Positions 1-7,344 of a stretch of DNA of 64,000 bases are shown here, in pieces. Numbering within the stretch: the first letter of the stretch is position 1; the number at the start of each line of letters is the position of its first letter. The notes under the pieces are model-generated. The model saw only the letters and a program-made list of their open reading frames with translations, was not told where the DNA came from and searched no databases. The stretch is from Chromobacterium alkanivorans (GTDB lineage Bacteria; Pseudomonadota; Gammaproteobacteria; Burkholderiales; Chromobacteriaceae), in NCBI RefSeq assembly GCF_016937655.1, contig NZ_JAFHKL010000006.1, forward strand, positions 124,001-188,000. Reading direction: 5' to 3'. The position numbers were made by a program, and so were the translations under genes.

Positions 1-190
1 TTAGTCCTAATGTGTGTTCGATGTGCGTGGCCATTCTGGTGCTTATGGCGCGGCTGTTTGGGGTGGGCCAGGCGAGCCAGCGGCTGACCTGTGACTGGTC
101 GCGTTCGATGCGGTGCGCGAGCGCTGCCACGCCGCCGGCCTGGTCGGCGAGGCGGCGGAGGTTGTCGCGTCGTATCTCGTGCGGGCTCAT
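1..190 (-). CDS. Phage HTH regulator, partial (C-terminus outside window)
   Basis: The reading frame opens with ATG at 190 and stays open to base 1, giving 63 residues of an incomplete protein. The N-terminus has a Cro/CI-type helix-turn-helix: GGVAALAHRIERDQSQVSRW reads as a short helix, a turn and a recognition helix. Lambdoid repressors with a C-terminal S24 peptidase domain often begin this way, but the C-terminal part is not visible. Upstream on its own strand are repeated GGTCAT half-sites (225-261) that could be its operator. It lies downstream of, and co-directional with, the repressor gene at 304-783. The HTH assignment is fairly safe; the role (second repressor, excision or early control) is open. 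Confidence 0.65.
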   Translation of the reverse strand, partial: MSPHEIRRDNLRRLADQAGGVAALAHRIERDQSQVSRWLAWPTPNSRAISTRMATHIEHTLGL

Positions 191-224
191 GCCGTGATTG
201 TCTCCATCCTTGCTGGGCGCAGGA

Positions 225-261
225 ATGACCGGTGCGGTCATCTGCGGTCATCAGATGGTCA
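225..261. promoter_or_regulatory. Candidate operator: ATGACC/GGTCAT half-site array
   Basis: ATGACC (225-230) and GGTCAT (236-241) form an inverted repeat with a 5-bp spacer. Two more copies of the right half follow at 246-251 (GGTCAT) and 257-261 (GGTCA). The spacing is 10-11 bp, one helical turn, so all copies face the same side of DNA. The array lies 35-70 bp upstream of the partial HTH gene and fits cooperative binding by that protein or by the neighbouring repressor. Function is inferred from arrangement only. Confidence 0.5.
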
Positions 262-303
262 CGGCGTTTGATTTGATGCGACTGGCGTGTGCCAGCCGCA
301 TTT

Positions 304-783
304 TTACGTCGATTTGGGTTTGCCGGCGAGCTGTCGGAGCGAATTGGCGGCGCTTGGGGTGTCGTCGGTGATTGCATCGCCAGTTGGTGGGCCTGGCAAA
401 GAGCGCAGTAGGCCAATGAGATTCTTGACGGCATTCGGCGGCAAGCTGCCTCTCAGGTTGGCGTCCTTGGCTGCTTCGATCAGGGGTAATAGCCAGTCCG
501 GCAGGGGTTCGGAAGCCAGGCTGAATGCGCTTGCCTTATCCGTATCCGATTTCGGATTGAACAGGTTTTCGTCAATTAGCTGACTGGCAGAGATGCCGAA
601 CTTCCCCGCGATGGTGTCAACGGTCTCGATGCTGGCTGCTGATTCCTGGTTGCGGACGCGGTTGATCGTGCCAAGGCCAAGGCCAGTGGCCGCCGCCAAC
701 TTGTTGTTGGTGGCGTATTTGTGTGAACTCGCCATGAGCAGCGCGAGGTTGTTGGCGAGGACGCCTCTAATCTTGCTATCCAT
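304..783 (-). CDS. Phage repressor, XRE-family HTH
   Basis: This 159-residue protein has an XRE/Cro-type helix-turn-helix at about residues 15-65: KLAAATGLGLGTINRVRNQ is followed by a third helix and a VDTIAGKFGISASQLI segment typical of the family. The C-terminal half is Pro/Leu-rich with no recognisable peptidase domain, so RecA-type self-cleavage cannot be inferred. ATG at 783 was chosen because the protein then begins just before the HTH. A GTG at 858 would add 25 residues but would run through the operator and past the start of the divergent gene. It is divergent from the Cro-like gene at 860, the arrangement of a lysogeny switch. Confidence 0.75.
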   Translation of the reverse strand: MDSKIRGVLANNLALLMASSHKYATNNKLAAATGLGLGTINRVRNQESAASIETVDTIAGKFGISASQLIDENLFNPKSDTDKASAFSLASEPLPDWLLPLIEAAKDANLRGSLPPNAVKNLIGLLRSLPGPPTGDAITDDTPSAANSLRQLAGKPKST

Positions 784-806
784 ATCTGGATTGTCATCGA
801 ATTTGC

Positions 807-845
807 AAACCGTTTGAGGTTCGGTTAATCTAACCGTATTCGGTT
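807..845. promoter_or_regulatory. Lysis-lysogeny switch operator with rightward promoter
   Basis: Four half-sites alternate here: AACCG at 808-812, CGGTT at 822-826, AACCG at 832-836 and CGGTT at 841-845. The central pair forms the perfect palindrome CGGTTA-ATC-TAACCG (822-836). A possible rightward promoter has a -35 TTGAGG at 814-819 and a weak -10 TATTCG at 837-842, 17 bp apart, with the palindrome filling the spacer. A protein bound there would block early transcription. The repeats are read directly; assigning them to the adjacent repressor and Cro-like protein is inference. Confidence 0.65.
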
Positions 846-859
846 CAGTGAGATTCACG

Positions 860-1120
860 ATGACATATCCTCTCTATCAGACGGTGCTGCAATACCTCGA
901 TTCTTCCCGTGGGAGATGGCCGGAAGTTGCCGATGGTAGCGGGGTGCCCGTATCCACGATTCGTAAGATTGCGCAGCGCAAGAGCCTGGACCCCGGTGTT
1001 CGGACCGTCGAGGCGCTGGCTGCGTACTTCAAGATTTCCTACCTGGTGCCGCTTGGTGCGGTCTCGTCGTGTGTTTCTTTTGAATCTGATTTGGTTTCCT
1101 CGGACGCCGGACAGCCTTGA
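860..1120 (+). CDS. Cro-like small HTH protein
   Basis: This encodes 86 residues with a probable helix-turn-helix at about residues 20-42 (WPEVADGSGVPVSTIRKIAQ). A segment after it (DPGVRTVEALAAYF) resembles the third and fourth helices of small phage regulators. ATG at 860 was preferred over an in-frame GTG at 848, which overlaps the operator region. It is the first gene rightward of the operator and divergent from the repressor, so it is the natural Cro candidate. The C-terminal 25 residues show no recognisable motif. The DNA-binding role is fairly well supported; the Cro role rests on position. Confidence 0.65.
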   Translation: MTYPLYQTVLQYLDSSRGRWPEVADGSGVPVSTIRKIAQRKSLDPGVRTVEALAAYFKISYLVPLGAVSSCVSFESDLVSSDAGQP

Positions 1121-1201
1121 CCGGCGCTGTTTGCCTAGTGCTTGCCGGCACGGGCGTTTTTTATTTGTGCTGTCACTGTAGAGGGCAGCGTGGAGGTTTG
1201 C

Positions 1202-1774
1202 ATGCGCAAGAGTTCGCACAAAACCGTGATCGGTGTGGTTCGGGATTATCTGGACCAGTGGCGCCGGGAGCGCGGCCTGTCGCTGCAGGCGGCGGCCGGC
1301 GAAATCGTCGAGCACTATTTCGCCAGTGGGATGAGCAAGGTATGGCCGGTGGATTTTCACACTGGCGGCGATGCCTATGCGGCGATCAAGGCCAACAGCG
1401 AGCGCATCTGGCGCTGGCTGGATGATCAGACCAAGGACACCACGCTGCTGCCGGCCAACATGCTGCCGGTGGTGATGGGGGTGCTGCCGTTCAATCTGCG
1501 CATGATGTGCGTTAACGAGCTGTTGGGGCCGATCGGCCTGTCGGTGAGCATCCGCCAGGGCGTGTTGCCGGCGGTAACGCACGCCCAGGTGCTGGCGGTA
1601 TCGGCAAAAGAGTCTGGCGAGGCCATTGCCGCACTGGCGGGGCTGGCGGATGGCTGGACGCCGCAGGAGCTGGCCGCAGTGCGCGCCGAACTGCAGGAGG
1701 CGACGGCCGCGTACAAGGCCGCGCTGACGTTTGTCGATTCGTTGGCTGATGCGGAGAGCGATCATGCCGCTTGA
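1202..1774 (+). CDS. YdaT-like phage protein (tentative)
   Basis: The start ATG at 1202 is preceded by GGAGG at about 1191-1195. The 190-residue product has a helical N-terminal region of about 110 residues, including EIVEHYFASG, an ANSERIWRWLDD segment and a LLPANMLPVVMGVLP segment. This order recalls the YdaT family of lambdoid prophages, where a Cro-like gene (ydaS) is followed by ydaT. The C-terminus (about 145-190) is predicted helical or coiled-coil. YdaT has been described as toxic when overproduced. Similarity was judged by eye, so the family call is moderate while the gene itself is well supported. It could instead be a CII-like early regulator. Confidence 0.5.
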   Translation: MRKSSHKTVIGVVRDYLDQWRRERGLSLQAAAGEIVEHYFASGMSKVWPVDFHTGGDAYAAIKANSERIWRWLDDQTKDTTLLPANMLPVVMGVLPFNLRMMCVNELLGPIGLSVSIRQGVLPAVTHAQVLAVSAKESGEAIAALAGLADGWTPQELAAVRAELQEATAAYKAALTFVDSLADAESDHAA

Positions 1775-1937
1775 TCCGGTGCAGCAGGTGCTGCAGCGCA
1801 AGGCATACCGGGTGCGCAAAGCGCATCCGTCCGACCGGCCCGCAGAGGGGCGCGCGTTGCTGAAGTTGTTACTTCGCCATCTGGAGTCCAAATGTGAGCG
1901 TGCTATGGCGGCAGGAGAGCGGCGCCCCGGAACGTGA
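1764..1937 (+). CDS. Small hypothetical phage protein (57 aa)
   Basis: The ATG at 1764 overlaps the last 11 bases of the preceding gene, typical of translational coupling in phage early operons. The product is short and very basic (RKAYRVRKAHPSDRPAEGR near the N-terminus), with a helical LLKLLLRHLE segment. No domain is recognised. The basic character would suit a nucleic-acid-binding accessory protein, but that is speculation. The next small gene starts inside its 3' end, in another frame. Confidence 0.5.
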   Translation: MPLDPVQQVLQRKAYRVRKAHPSDRPAEGRALLKLLLRHLESKCERAMAAGERRPGT

Positions 1938-2115
1938 TGCGGATTTCTTGGCATCGTTGGCCGCCATGGATTGGGTCGAGCGGCAGCGCTTCGAGGAGCG
2001 GCGGTTATTGAGGCTGTACGGCATGGAATATCTGCGGGCCGTGGAGCGGTGCTTGCAAACGCGTGGGCTGTCTCTGGCGTCCCCGATTGTAGAGCGTCGG
2101 CCCTGGCGGCGGTAA
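1894..2115 (+). CDS. Small hypothetical phage protein (73 aa)
   Basis: It starts with GTG at 1894 behind a CTGGAG element at 1881-1886 and overlaps the 3' end of the previous small gene. The 73 residues are charged and mostly helical (DWVERQRFEERRLLRLYG). No known motif was seen. Its place in a tight early operon just before the replication genes supports a real gene; no function can be assigned. Confidence 0.5.
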   Translation: MSVLWRQESGAPERDADFLASLAAMDWVERQRFEERRLLRLYGMEYLRAVERCLQTRGLSLASPIVERRPWRR

Positions 2116-2205
2116 TGCCGTAGCGGTTGGTGGTGCCCTGCGTTATGACGCGGGCGGGATTCGTGCGTGCTGTGCGAACGGTGCAATGCAATAGGAGGTA
2201 ATGGC

Positions 2206-3093
2206 ATGAGTTCGGGTTTTGTGTTGTCGAGCGACGAAATGGAAGCGCTCTCCGGCGTGCCCGATCAGGATTTTAGGATGTACGTCCTGATGCGGTACTG
2301 GATGAACTATGCGACCGGGCTGGTCGGCGATCCGCGCGATCGGCTGGTGAGCTATCGTCGCCTTCGTGAGCATATGGAGGTGGTGCCGGAGCGCGGCTCG
2401 AAGATGGCCCCGGCGAAGCGCACGGACGACGCCCTGCGGGCATCGGTGGCGCGCCTGGTGCGCCGCGGGCTGCTGAAGGCTGCGGGGGAGACGTTCTCGT
2501 TTTGCTATCGGCTGCCTATGGCATTAGTGCGTCCAAATGAGGAACCCCGCATGAACCACGCGTGTGAACCCCGCATGAATCCCGCAGAAAATCCCTTTGA
2601 GTTTCAACGTGCTGAGGCGTTTTCGTGCCAAGGCGAACCCCGCGCCGGCCAAGGCGATGAACCCCAGCCATCTGTATATCTGTCTGATAGAGATGAGATG
2701 GTCGCGGGCGCGCGGGAGGATGCTGTCGGTGAGGTGGCTCCGACTGACGCTGGTGGTGTTGCTGGCGTGGGATTGTCTGCAACAGGGCAGGTCGCCGACT
2801 TCCGCCGGCTGCTTGGCGACGACGGGCTGCCGAGCAGCAATGTGATCAAGGCTTGCAGCCGGGTGGCTGAGGTGAAGCGGCAGCGCGAGGTGTCCACGGC
2901 GGAAATGCAGGCGGCAATCGCCGATGCGCGGTTGCGTTCTGCCGGCAATGTGGCGGGCTACGCCGCGGCGATCATCGCCAATGGTTCGCTGCTGGCGCCG
3001 CCGCCCGGCGCCAAGGTGGTTTCGATTGCGCGCCGCCAGCCGTCCGGGCTGGATGGTGTGTTCTCGGTGCTGGAAGAGGCGTTCGGGTCATGA
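2206..3093 (+). CDS. Phage replication initiator, O-like
   Basis: A strong AGGAGGT at 2193-2199 fixes the start at 2206 (MSSGFVLS). The 295-residue protein has an N-terminal winged-helix-like region (about 1-105) containing two segments typical of phage replication proteins, YVLMRYWMNYATG and RASVARLVRRGLLKAAG. A low-complexity linker and a C-terminal helical part of about 100 residues follow. Lambda-O-type initiators bind the origin with such an N-terminal domain and recruit a helicase loader through the C-terminus. Its last bases overlap the start of a P-like gene, which supports the pairing. O-like proteins are divergent, so the family call rests on architecture and context. Confidence 0.6.
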   Translation: MSSGFVLSSDEMEALSGVPDQDFRMYVLMRYWMNYATGLVGDPRDRLVSYRRLREHMEVVPERGSKMAPAKRTDDALRASVARLVRRGLLKAAGETFSFCYRLPMALVRPNEEPRMNHACEPRMNPAENPFEFQRAEAFSCQGEPRAGQGDEPQPSVYLSDRDEMVAGAREDAVGEVAPTDAGGVAGVGLSATGQVADFRRLLGDDGLPSSNVIKACSRVAEVKRQREVSTAEMQAAIADARLRSAGNVAGYAAAIIANGSLLAPPPGAKVVSIARRQPSGLDGVFSVLEEAFGS

Positions 3094-3785
3094 ACCGCCA
3101 GCGGGTGGTGCAGATCGAGGCGGCTGGTGCGGCGCGTGGCGTCGACCCGTTCCAGCAGCTGGCGGCGTACGTGCTGGGTCGCCTGACCGGGATGTGGCCG
3201 GACAAGATCACCAAATGCCTGCCGGATAGCAAGCTGGTTAGGCTGTTCACGCAGGAGCTGGAGGCGGCGCTGGCGCAGCGCCGGATTGGCCGGGATCTGG
3301 TGGACGCGGGGCTGGAGCAAATCCGGGCGGAATGCGACTGGCCGCCGGTGGAGGTGCCGAAGCTGCTGCGGTATTTCTCGCCGGTGCGGGACTACCAGGC
3401 GGCGTTCGAGGAGGCACAGCGCCTGAGCTGGGAATGCGAGTATGGCAATCCGGTGCCGCCGCAGGCGTGGAGCCATCCAGCGGTGTATTGGGCGGCCGAG
3501 CGGTTCGGGTGGTTTGAGGCGCGCAATGCGTCATGGGACCAGGCGCGGAAACGGTGGGTGGTGGTGCTGGATGAGGTGTTGACGTGGGGGCATTGGCCGG
3601 ACGCCATGGCGAGGTTGCCGGACGCTGGAGGCTTGCGGACCGAGGGTGCACACTTGTCGGCGATGGCAAAAGCGCGGGAGCTACTGACGGGCGCGGCTGA
3701 TCGTCGGGATCAGGTGACGTCGGCGCGCATCCGGGATATGCAGGAGCGTGGGCTGTGGCGCCGGGATGACGGCGTGGTCACCTGA
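3090..3785 (+). CDS. Phage replication protein P-like helicase loader
   Basis: The gene overlaps its predecessor by four bases (ATGA), implying coupled translation. At 231 residues it matches the length of lambda P-type proteins. It shares their outline: an N-terminal helical part (FQQLAAYVLGRLTGMWPDKI), a middle region in which a short helical protein is recruited to preprimosomal partners, and a WSHPAVYWAAERFGWF segment that resembles the equivalent stretch in P. Known P proteins load the host DnaB helicase at the phage origin. No Walker motif is seen, so this is not a DnaC-type ATPase. Assignment is from context plus visual resemblance. Confidence 0.55.
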   Translation: MNRQRVVQIEAAGAARGVDPFQQLAAYVLGRLTGMWPDKITKCLPDSKLVRLFTQELEAALAQRRIGRDLVDAGLEQIRAECDWPPVEVPKLLRYFSPVRDYQAAFEEAQRLSWECEYGNPVPPQAWSHPAVYWAAERFGWFEARNASWDQARKRWVVVLDEVLTWGHWPDAMARLPDAGGLRTEGAHLSAMAKARELLTGAADRRDQVTSARIRDMQERGLWRRDDGVVT

Positions 3786-3868
3786 TGGCGTCTGATAGAA
3801 TGCGAAACGAGCTGGCCCAGTAGAGGCTGGCCGCGAGGAAAACGGTTCAAGGCGGACATAGGAGATGT

Positions 3869-4402
3869 GTGAACCAGAATGATGTGACGATTTACGGCCT
3901 GAGCGATTCGGATGTGGTATCTGCGGTGGCGAAGGCGATGGAAGTACTCTCGGCAGACGGCGCCAAGGCGCTGGATTATTCGGCGGACGGCAAGGGTTGG
4001 TCCGATCTGACCGGCAATGACAATCTGGCGGCACTGTCGTTGTGGGAAGCGGTGATCCGACTGCCGGCCGAGCAGCACTTGGCGTTGATGTGGAAGGTGT
4101 TGCGGGATAATCCGCGCATGGGTGAGGCAACGCTGGATGACCTGACGTGTTTTGTTGCGCATCACATCACCGATGGCAACAAGTTTGGACGCGAGGGGTT
4201 GCGTTACTGGGTGCGGCACTGGGCGCGCCGCGATGGTTCCAGCCGGGAGGCGGCCATGTTGTACGGGCAGGCTCATGTGTCTCACCAGAGGTATTACCGG
4301 GAACGGGTGTGCCCGTGCCTGGATGGTTGGTTCGTGGCGGCCAAGGGTGCGCTGGAGTCGTTGGTGGCGCAGCTGTATCAGAATTTTTTGGAGGCTGCTT
4401 GA
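3869..4402 (+). CDS. Unknown phage protein; position of a late-gene regulator
   Basis: GTG at 3869 follows AGGAGA (3860-3865) only a few bases upstream, a rather close spacing; no in-frame ATG lies further in. The 177-residue protein is mostly helical. The C-terminal part (about 105-160) has a possible DNA-binding segment, SSREAAMLYGQAHVSHQRYY, that could be a helix-turn-helix. It is the last gene before a terminator and the packaging genes, where lambdoid phages place antiterminator Q or another late activator. No Q-family motif could be confirmed. Late regulator is a positional hypothesis. Confidence 0.45.
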   Translation: MNQNDVTIYGLSDSDVVSAVAKAMEVLSADGAKALDYSADGKGWSDLTGNDNLAALSLWEAVIRLPAEQHLALMWKVLRDNPRMGEATLDDLTCFVAHHITDGNKFGREGLRYWVRHWARRDGSSREAAMLYGQAHVSHQRYYRERVCPCLDGWFVAAKGALESLVAQLYQNFLEAA

Positions 4403-4457
4403 CAGGGTAAAAATGTTCCAATAAAGTTCGGTCTGCAGTTACCCATATTGCGTCCAG

Positions 4458-4490
4458 AAAAGCCCAAGGTCAAAAAGCCTTGGGCTTTTT
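4458..4490 (+). terminator. Rho-independent terminator before packaging genes
   Basis: A 12-bp stem (AAAAGCCCAAGG at 4458-4469 with CCTTGGGCTTTT at 4478-4489), an 8-base loop and a T-run ending at 4490 form a strong intrinsic terminator. Its A/T flanks make it potentially bidirectional. It separates the early genes from the HNH-terminase block and would be a natural target for late antitermination. Confidence 0.85.
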
Positions 4491-4582
4491 GCATTGTGGT
4501 GGCTGGCGGTTCTCCTCTATCTCTCCTCTTGTTTGGTGCCCTGGTCCTGTGATCGGGGCGTCGCCTTTTATGGGTCTGCAAC

Positions 4583-5008
4583 ATGCCGAAAGCTGCTCCG
4601 AGTCCGTGCCGTCATCGCGGCTGCAAGGTACTGGTGCGCGATGGGTCCGGTCTGTGTGATCAGCACCGCAAGCAGGTGCAGAAGGAGGCGGACGAAAAGC
4701 GCGGCAGTGCTACCAGTCGTGGTTACGACAGCAAGTGGCGCCGGGCGCGTGAGAGTTATCTGCGTGAGCATCCCCTTTGTGCCGAATGTCGCCGGCGCGG
4801 TTTCGTCGAAGCCGCCACGGTGGTGGATCATGTCGTCCCGCACAAGGGCGACCCGAAGTTGTTCTGGTCCCGGTCGAACTGGCAGCCACTGTGCAAGCCG
4901 TGCCATGACCGCAAGACGGCGACCGAGGACGGCGGCTTTGGCAACCCGCGCCGCGGGGGAGGGGGTGGGTCAAAGTCTGCGGCCAAACCTCCGCGACCAA
5001 GCGCCTAG
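4583..5008 (+). CDS. HNH endonuclease next to terminase
   Basis: This 141-residue protein has a complete HNH core: Cys66-x2-Cys69, VVDHVVPH with Asp82-His83 and His87, Asn99, and Cys104-x2-Cys107-His108. The extra N-terminal C9/C14/C25/H28 set could bind a second zinc ion. HNH proteins at this position, immediately before terminase, are known in HK97-type cos phages to work with TerL in specific cos cleavage. The C-terminal tail is a low-complexity Gly/Lys/Pro stretch. The gene stands alone between the terminator and the candidate cos region. The assignment is strong from motif and context. Confidence 0.9.
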   Translation: MPKAAPSPCRHRGCKVLVRDGSGLCDQHRKQVQKEADEKRGSATSRGYDSKWRRARESYLREHPLCAECRRRGFVEAATVVDHVVPHKGDPKLFWSRSNWQPLCKPCHDRKTATEDGGFGNPRRGGGGGSKSAAKPPRPSA

Positions 5009-5024
5009 CTTCGAAAATTTATGG

Positions 5025-5050
5025 TGCCCCTTTTTGAACTAGGGGGGGGG
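5025..5050. other. Candidate cos-region element
   Basis: The 120-bp gap between the HNH and terS genes holds CCCC (5027-5030), an AT-rich 11-bp middle and a run of nine G (5042-5050), forming an imperfect inverted repeat. Further inverted repeats follow: CGCGT/ACGCG at 5072-5087 and CGGGGGC/GCCCCCG at 5089-5119. Phages with HNH + P27-type TerS + HK97-type TerL usually have their cohesive-end site here. No cleavage position can be read from sequence alone. Confidence 0.35.
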
Positions 5051-5128
5051 TTAAAAATAGACGGCCTCTGCCGCGTTAATTGACGCGTCGGGGGCTTTTT
5101 TGATGGGCAAAGGCCCCCGGAGCGAGCC

Positions 5129-5638
5129 ATGAGCGATACAAGGCCGCCGTTTACGGTGATTCACGGTGGTACTGTGCCGCCATCCCAAAACGGGGTTGAT
5201 AAGCAAACCGATATCAAGTCCCCGCCGCCGCCTCCGGGCTGCGATCTCTCGCCGCGTGAGCGCAAGGTGTGGGACTACATCTGCAAGAACCTCTCGGCCG
5301 CCGGGCTTGAGCATCTCACTTGCGGGCTGACCATCAGCGTCATCTGCCGAACCTACGTCCGGTGGATCGACGCCGAGCGGAAGCTGGCCGAGGTCGAGGA
5401 AAAGAACGGCGGCACCTACTTTGTCAGCACGCCCAACGGCTACGAGCAGCCGCACCAGGCGTTCCACGTTGCCCGCAACTTGAAAGGGGAGCTGCTCAAA
5501 TGGTTGCCGGAATCGTGCTTGACTCTGCCGTCGGTGGTGACGGCCAAGGCCAAGCTGCCGGATCTGACGCCGCAGGACGACCTGTTCGACAGCGCCGTAA
5601 ATCACGCAAGAGGCCACCCGTCAGCCGCCTCAGGCTGA
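5129..5638 (+). CDS. terS: Terminase small subunit, P27 family
   Basis: This 169-residue protein resembles P27-type small terminases. It has a Pro-rich N-terminus ending in PPPPPGCDLSPRERKVWDYI, helices over about 40-90 (including SVICRTYVRWIDAERKLAEV), and a conserved-looking HVARNLKGELLKWLPESCL segment before a short acidic tail. TerS recognises the packaging site on concatemeric DNA and feeds it to TerL. It lies between HNH and TerL, and its 3' end overlaps the probable start of TerL by about 140 bases in another frame. The family call is from overall pattern and position. Confidence 0.8.
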   Translation: MSDTRPPFTVIHGGTVPPSQNGVDKQTDIKSPPPPPGCDLSPRERKVWDYICKNLSAAGLEHLTCGLTISVICRTYVRWIDAERKLAEVEEKNGGTYFVSTPNGYEQPHQAFHVARNLKGELLKWLPESCLTLPSVVTAKAKLPDLTPQDDLFDSAVNHARGHPSAASG

Positions 5639-7344
5639 TCCCGCCTGAAGATCAATGGCAGGAGTGGGATGTTCGATACGGCATCCCGGTGCTCAAGGGG
5701 GAAATCGTCGTTGGCCAGCTGACCATGCTGTCTGTCGAACGTCACTACCGGGATCTGCAAACCGCGCACAAGCGCGGTTTCTATTTTTCGCCGGCGCACG
5801 CCTGGCATTGCATTGATTTCGTGCAGGGCTGGTTCGTGCATACCACCGGCCCGCTCGGCGGCAAGCCTATTGTGCTGGATGGCTGGCAGCTGTTTTGGAC
5901 GGCCGTGCTGATCGGCTGGCGCGAGGTCGGCTCCAACTTGCGTCGCTTCCGTACTGGTTACGAAGAGGTGGCCCGCAAGAACGGGAAGAGCACCTGGATG
6001 GCGCCGATTGGCACCTATCTCTGGATGATGGACGGCGAAGAGGGCGCGCAGGTTTACACCATTGCGACCACTCGCGCCCAGGCTATGCCGGTGTTCAAGC
6101 CCGCCTTTGCCAACGTTAAGCGTTGGGTGCGCAAGTCCCCGCGGCTTGCCAAGTCCATCAAGATTTTTGAAGGCGCCAACCAGGAAAAGATGGTGCTGTT
6201 TGGCGAGTTCGGCGAGTCCGTTTATGAGCCGCTGGCCGCCAACGCCGAAAGCCTGGACGGCAAAAACCCGTACGTCGTGCTGGTCGATGAGCTGCACGCC
6301 CACAAAACCCGCGAGGTGTGGGACGTCATGAAATCCGCGCTCGGTGCGCGGCTGCATCCGCTCATCAACGCCATTACCACGGCGGGTTTCATTCTTGACG
6401 GCATCTGCGTCGAGATCCGCACGTACCTGGTCAAGGTGCTACGCGGCGAAGTCGTCGACGACCGCATGTTCGGTGTCATTTACACCATCGACGAAGGCGA
6501 CGACCCCTACAGCCCCGACGTGTGGCCCAAGGCAAACCCCTCGCTGGGGAGTGCCAAAACCTACACCTACATGCAGGAGCAGGCCAGCCAGGCCAAGGTG
6601 CTGCCGTCCGCTCGCGCGGGCTTTCTGACCAAAGACCTCAACGTCTTCGTCGGCGACGCATTGTCGTGGTTCGACATGACCGTGTGGGACAAGGGCGGCA
6701 AGACGTTCGACCGCGACATGCTCAAGGGGCGGCGCTGTTTCGGTGGTCTCGATCTGGCGTCCACGCGTGACATCACCGCCTTCGTGCTGCTGTTTCCGCC
6801 GCCGGATGGCGACGAGGACGGCGACTGGTACGTGTTGGTCTGGTGCTGGGTGCCGGAGGCCAAGCTGCAAGGCGATCAGGACGCCGGTTCTGATTACAAG
6901 GCTTGGTCGAAGAAGGGCTGGCTCACCGTTACCGAGGGCGATGTGACCGATTACGACCCGGTGAAGGAGGTGATCGAGCAGGCCGTGCAGGACTACGACG
7001 TGCAGGAGATTGCCTTCGATACCTGGAACAGCACGCACCTGGCCAACCAGCTGCTGGAAAACGACGTGCCGATGGTGAAGCTGCCGCAGAACTTCGGCGG
7101 CCTGTCGCCTGGCGCCAAGCACATCGAGCGGCTGGTTTACAGCAAGCGGCTACGCCATGCGGCTAACCCTTTGCTGCGCTGGTGCGCCGGCAACGTCACG
7201 TTGCTGATCGACAGCAACGAAAACATCAAGCCGGACAAAAAGCGCAGCCAGGGGCGAATCGACCCGGTTGTCGCCACATGCATGGCCGCAACGCGCGCCA
7301 TGGTCCACATGGAGCCTGAAGAAGATCACCTGGAGATTATTTGA
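5500..7344 (+). CDS. terL: Terminase large subunit, HK97-type
   Basis: This is the ATP-driven packaging motor and DNA-cutting subunit, 614 residues from ATG 5500. The ATPase domain shows the Walker A variant ARKNGKST (158-165) and Walker B YVVLVDELH with Asp263-Glu264. The C-terminal nuclease domain starts around LDLASTRD (Asp418, Asp424), with further acidic residues downstream, as in the Terminase_1 family. ATG 5500 is preceded by GGGGAG (5487-5492 region) and is the only ATG before the conserved part. The first 45 residues look poorly conserved, and the only other upstream start is GTG 5515. Its stop overlaps the portal start. Confidence 0.92.
   Translation: MVAGIVLDSAVGGDGQGQAAGSDAAGRPVRQRRKSRKRPPVSRLRLIPPEDQWQEWDVRYGIPVLKGEIVVGQLTMLSVERHYRDLQTAHKRGFYFSPAHAWHCIDFVQGWFVHTTGPLGGKPIVLDGWQLFWTAVLIGWREVGSNLRRFRTGYEEVARKNGKSTWMAPIGTYLWMMDGEEGAQVYTIATTRAQAMPVFKPAFANVKRWVRKSPRLAKSIKIFEGANQEKMVLFGEFGESVYEPLAANAESLDGKNPYVVLVDELHAHKTREVWDVMKSALGARLHPLINAITTAGFILDGICVEIRTYLVKVLRGEVVDDRMFGVIYTIDEGDDPYSPDVWPKANPSLGSAKTYTYMQEQASQAKVLPSARAGFLTKDLNVFVGDALSWFDMTVWDKGGKTFDRDMLKGRRCFGGLDLASTRDITAFVLLFPPPDGDEDGDWYVLVWCWVPEAKLQGDQDAGSDYKAWSKKGWLTVTEGDVTDYDPVKEVIEQAVQDYDVQEIAFDTWNSTHLANQLLENDVPMVKLPQNFGGLSPGAKHIERLVYSKRLRHAANPLLRWCAGNVTLLIDSNENIKPDKKRSQGRIDPVVATCMAATRAMVHMEPEEDHLEII

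Noticed and set aside
845-2191. 448-codon minus-strand frame opposite the early phage genes
   Set aside because: It runs against the early operon, overlaps the operator, and gives an Arg/His-rich low-complexity sequence without domains.
5042-5050. Run of nine G as a sequencing artefact or a coding slip site
   Set aside because: It lies in an intergenic gap with no frame crossing it, so its exact length does not affect any gene. It is kept only as part of the cos candidate.
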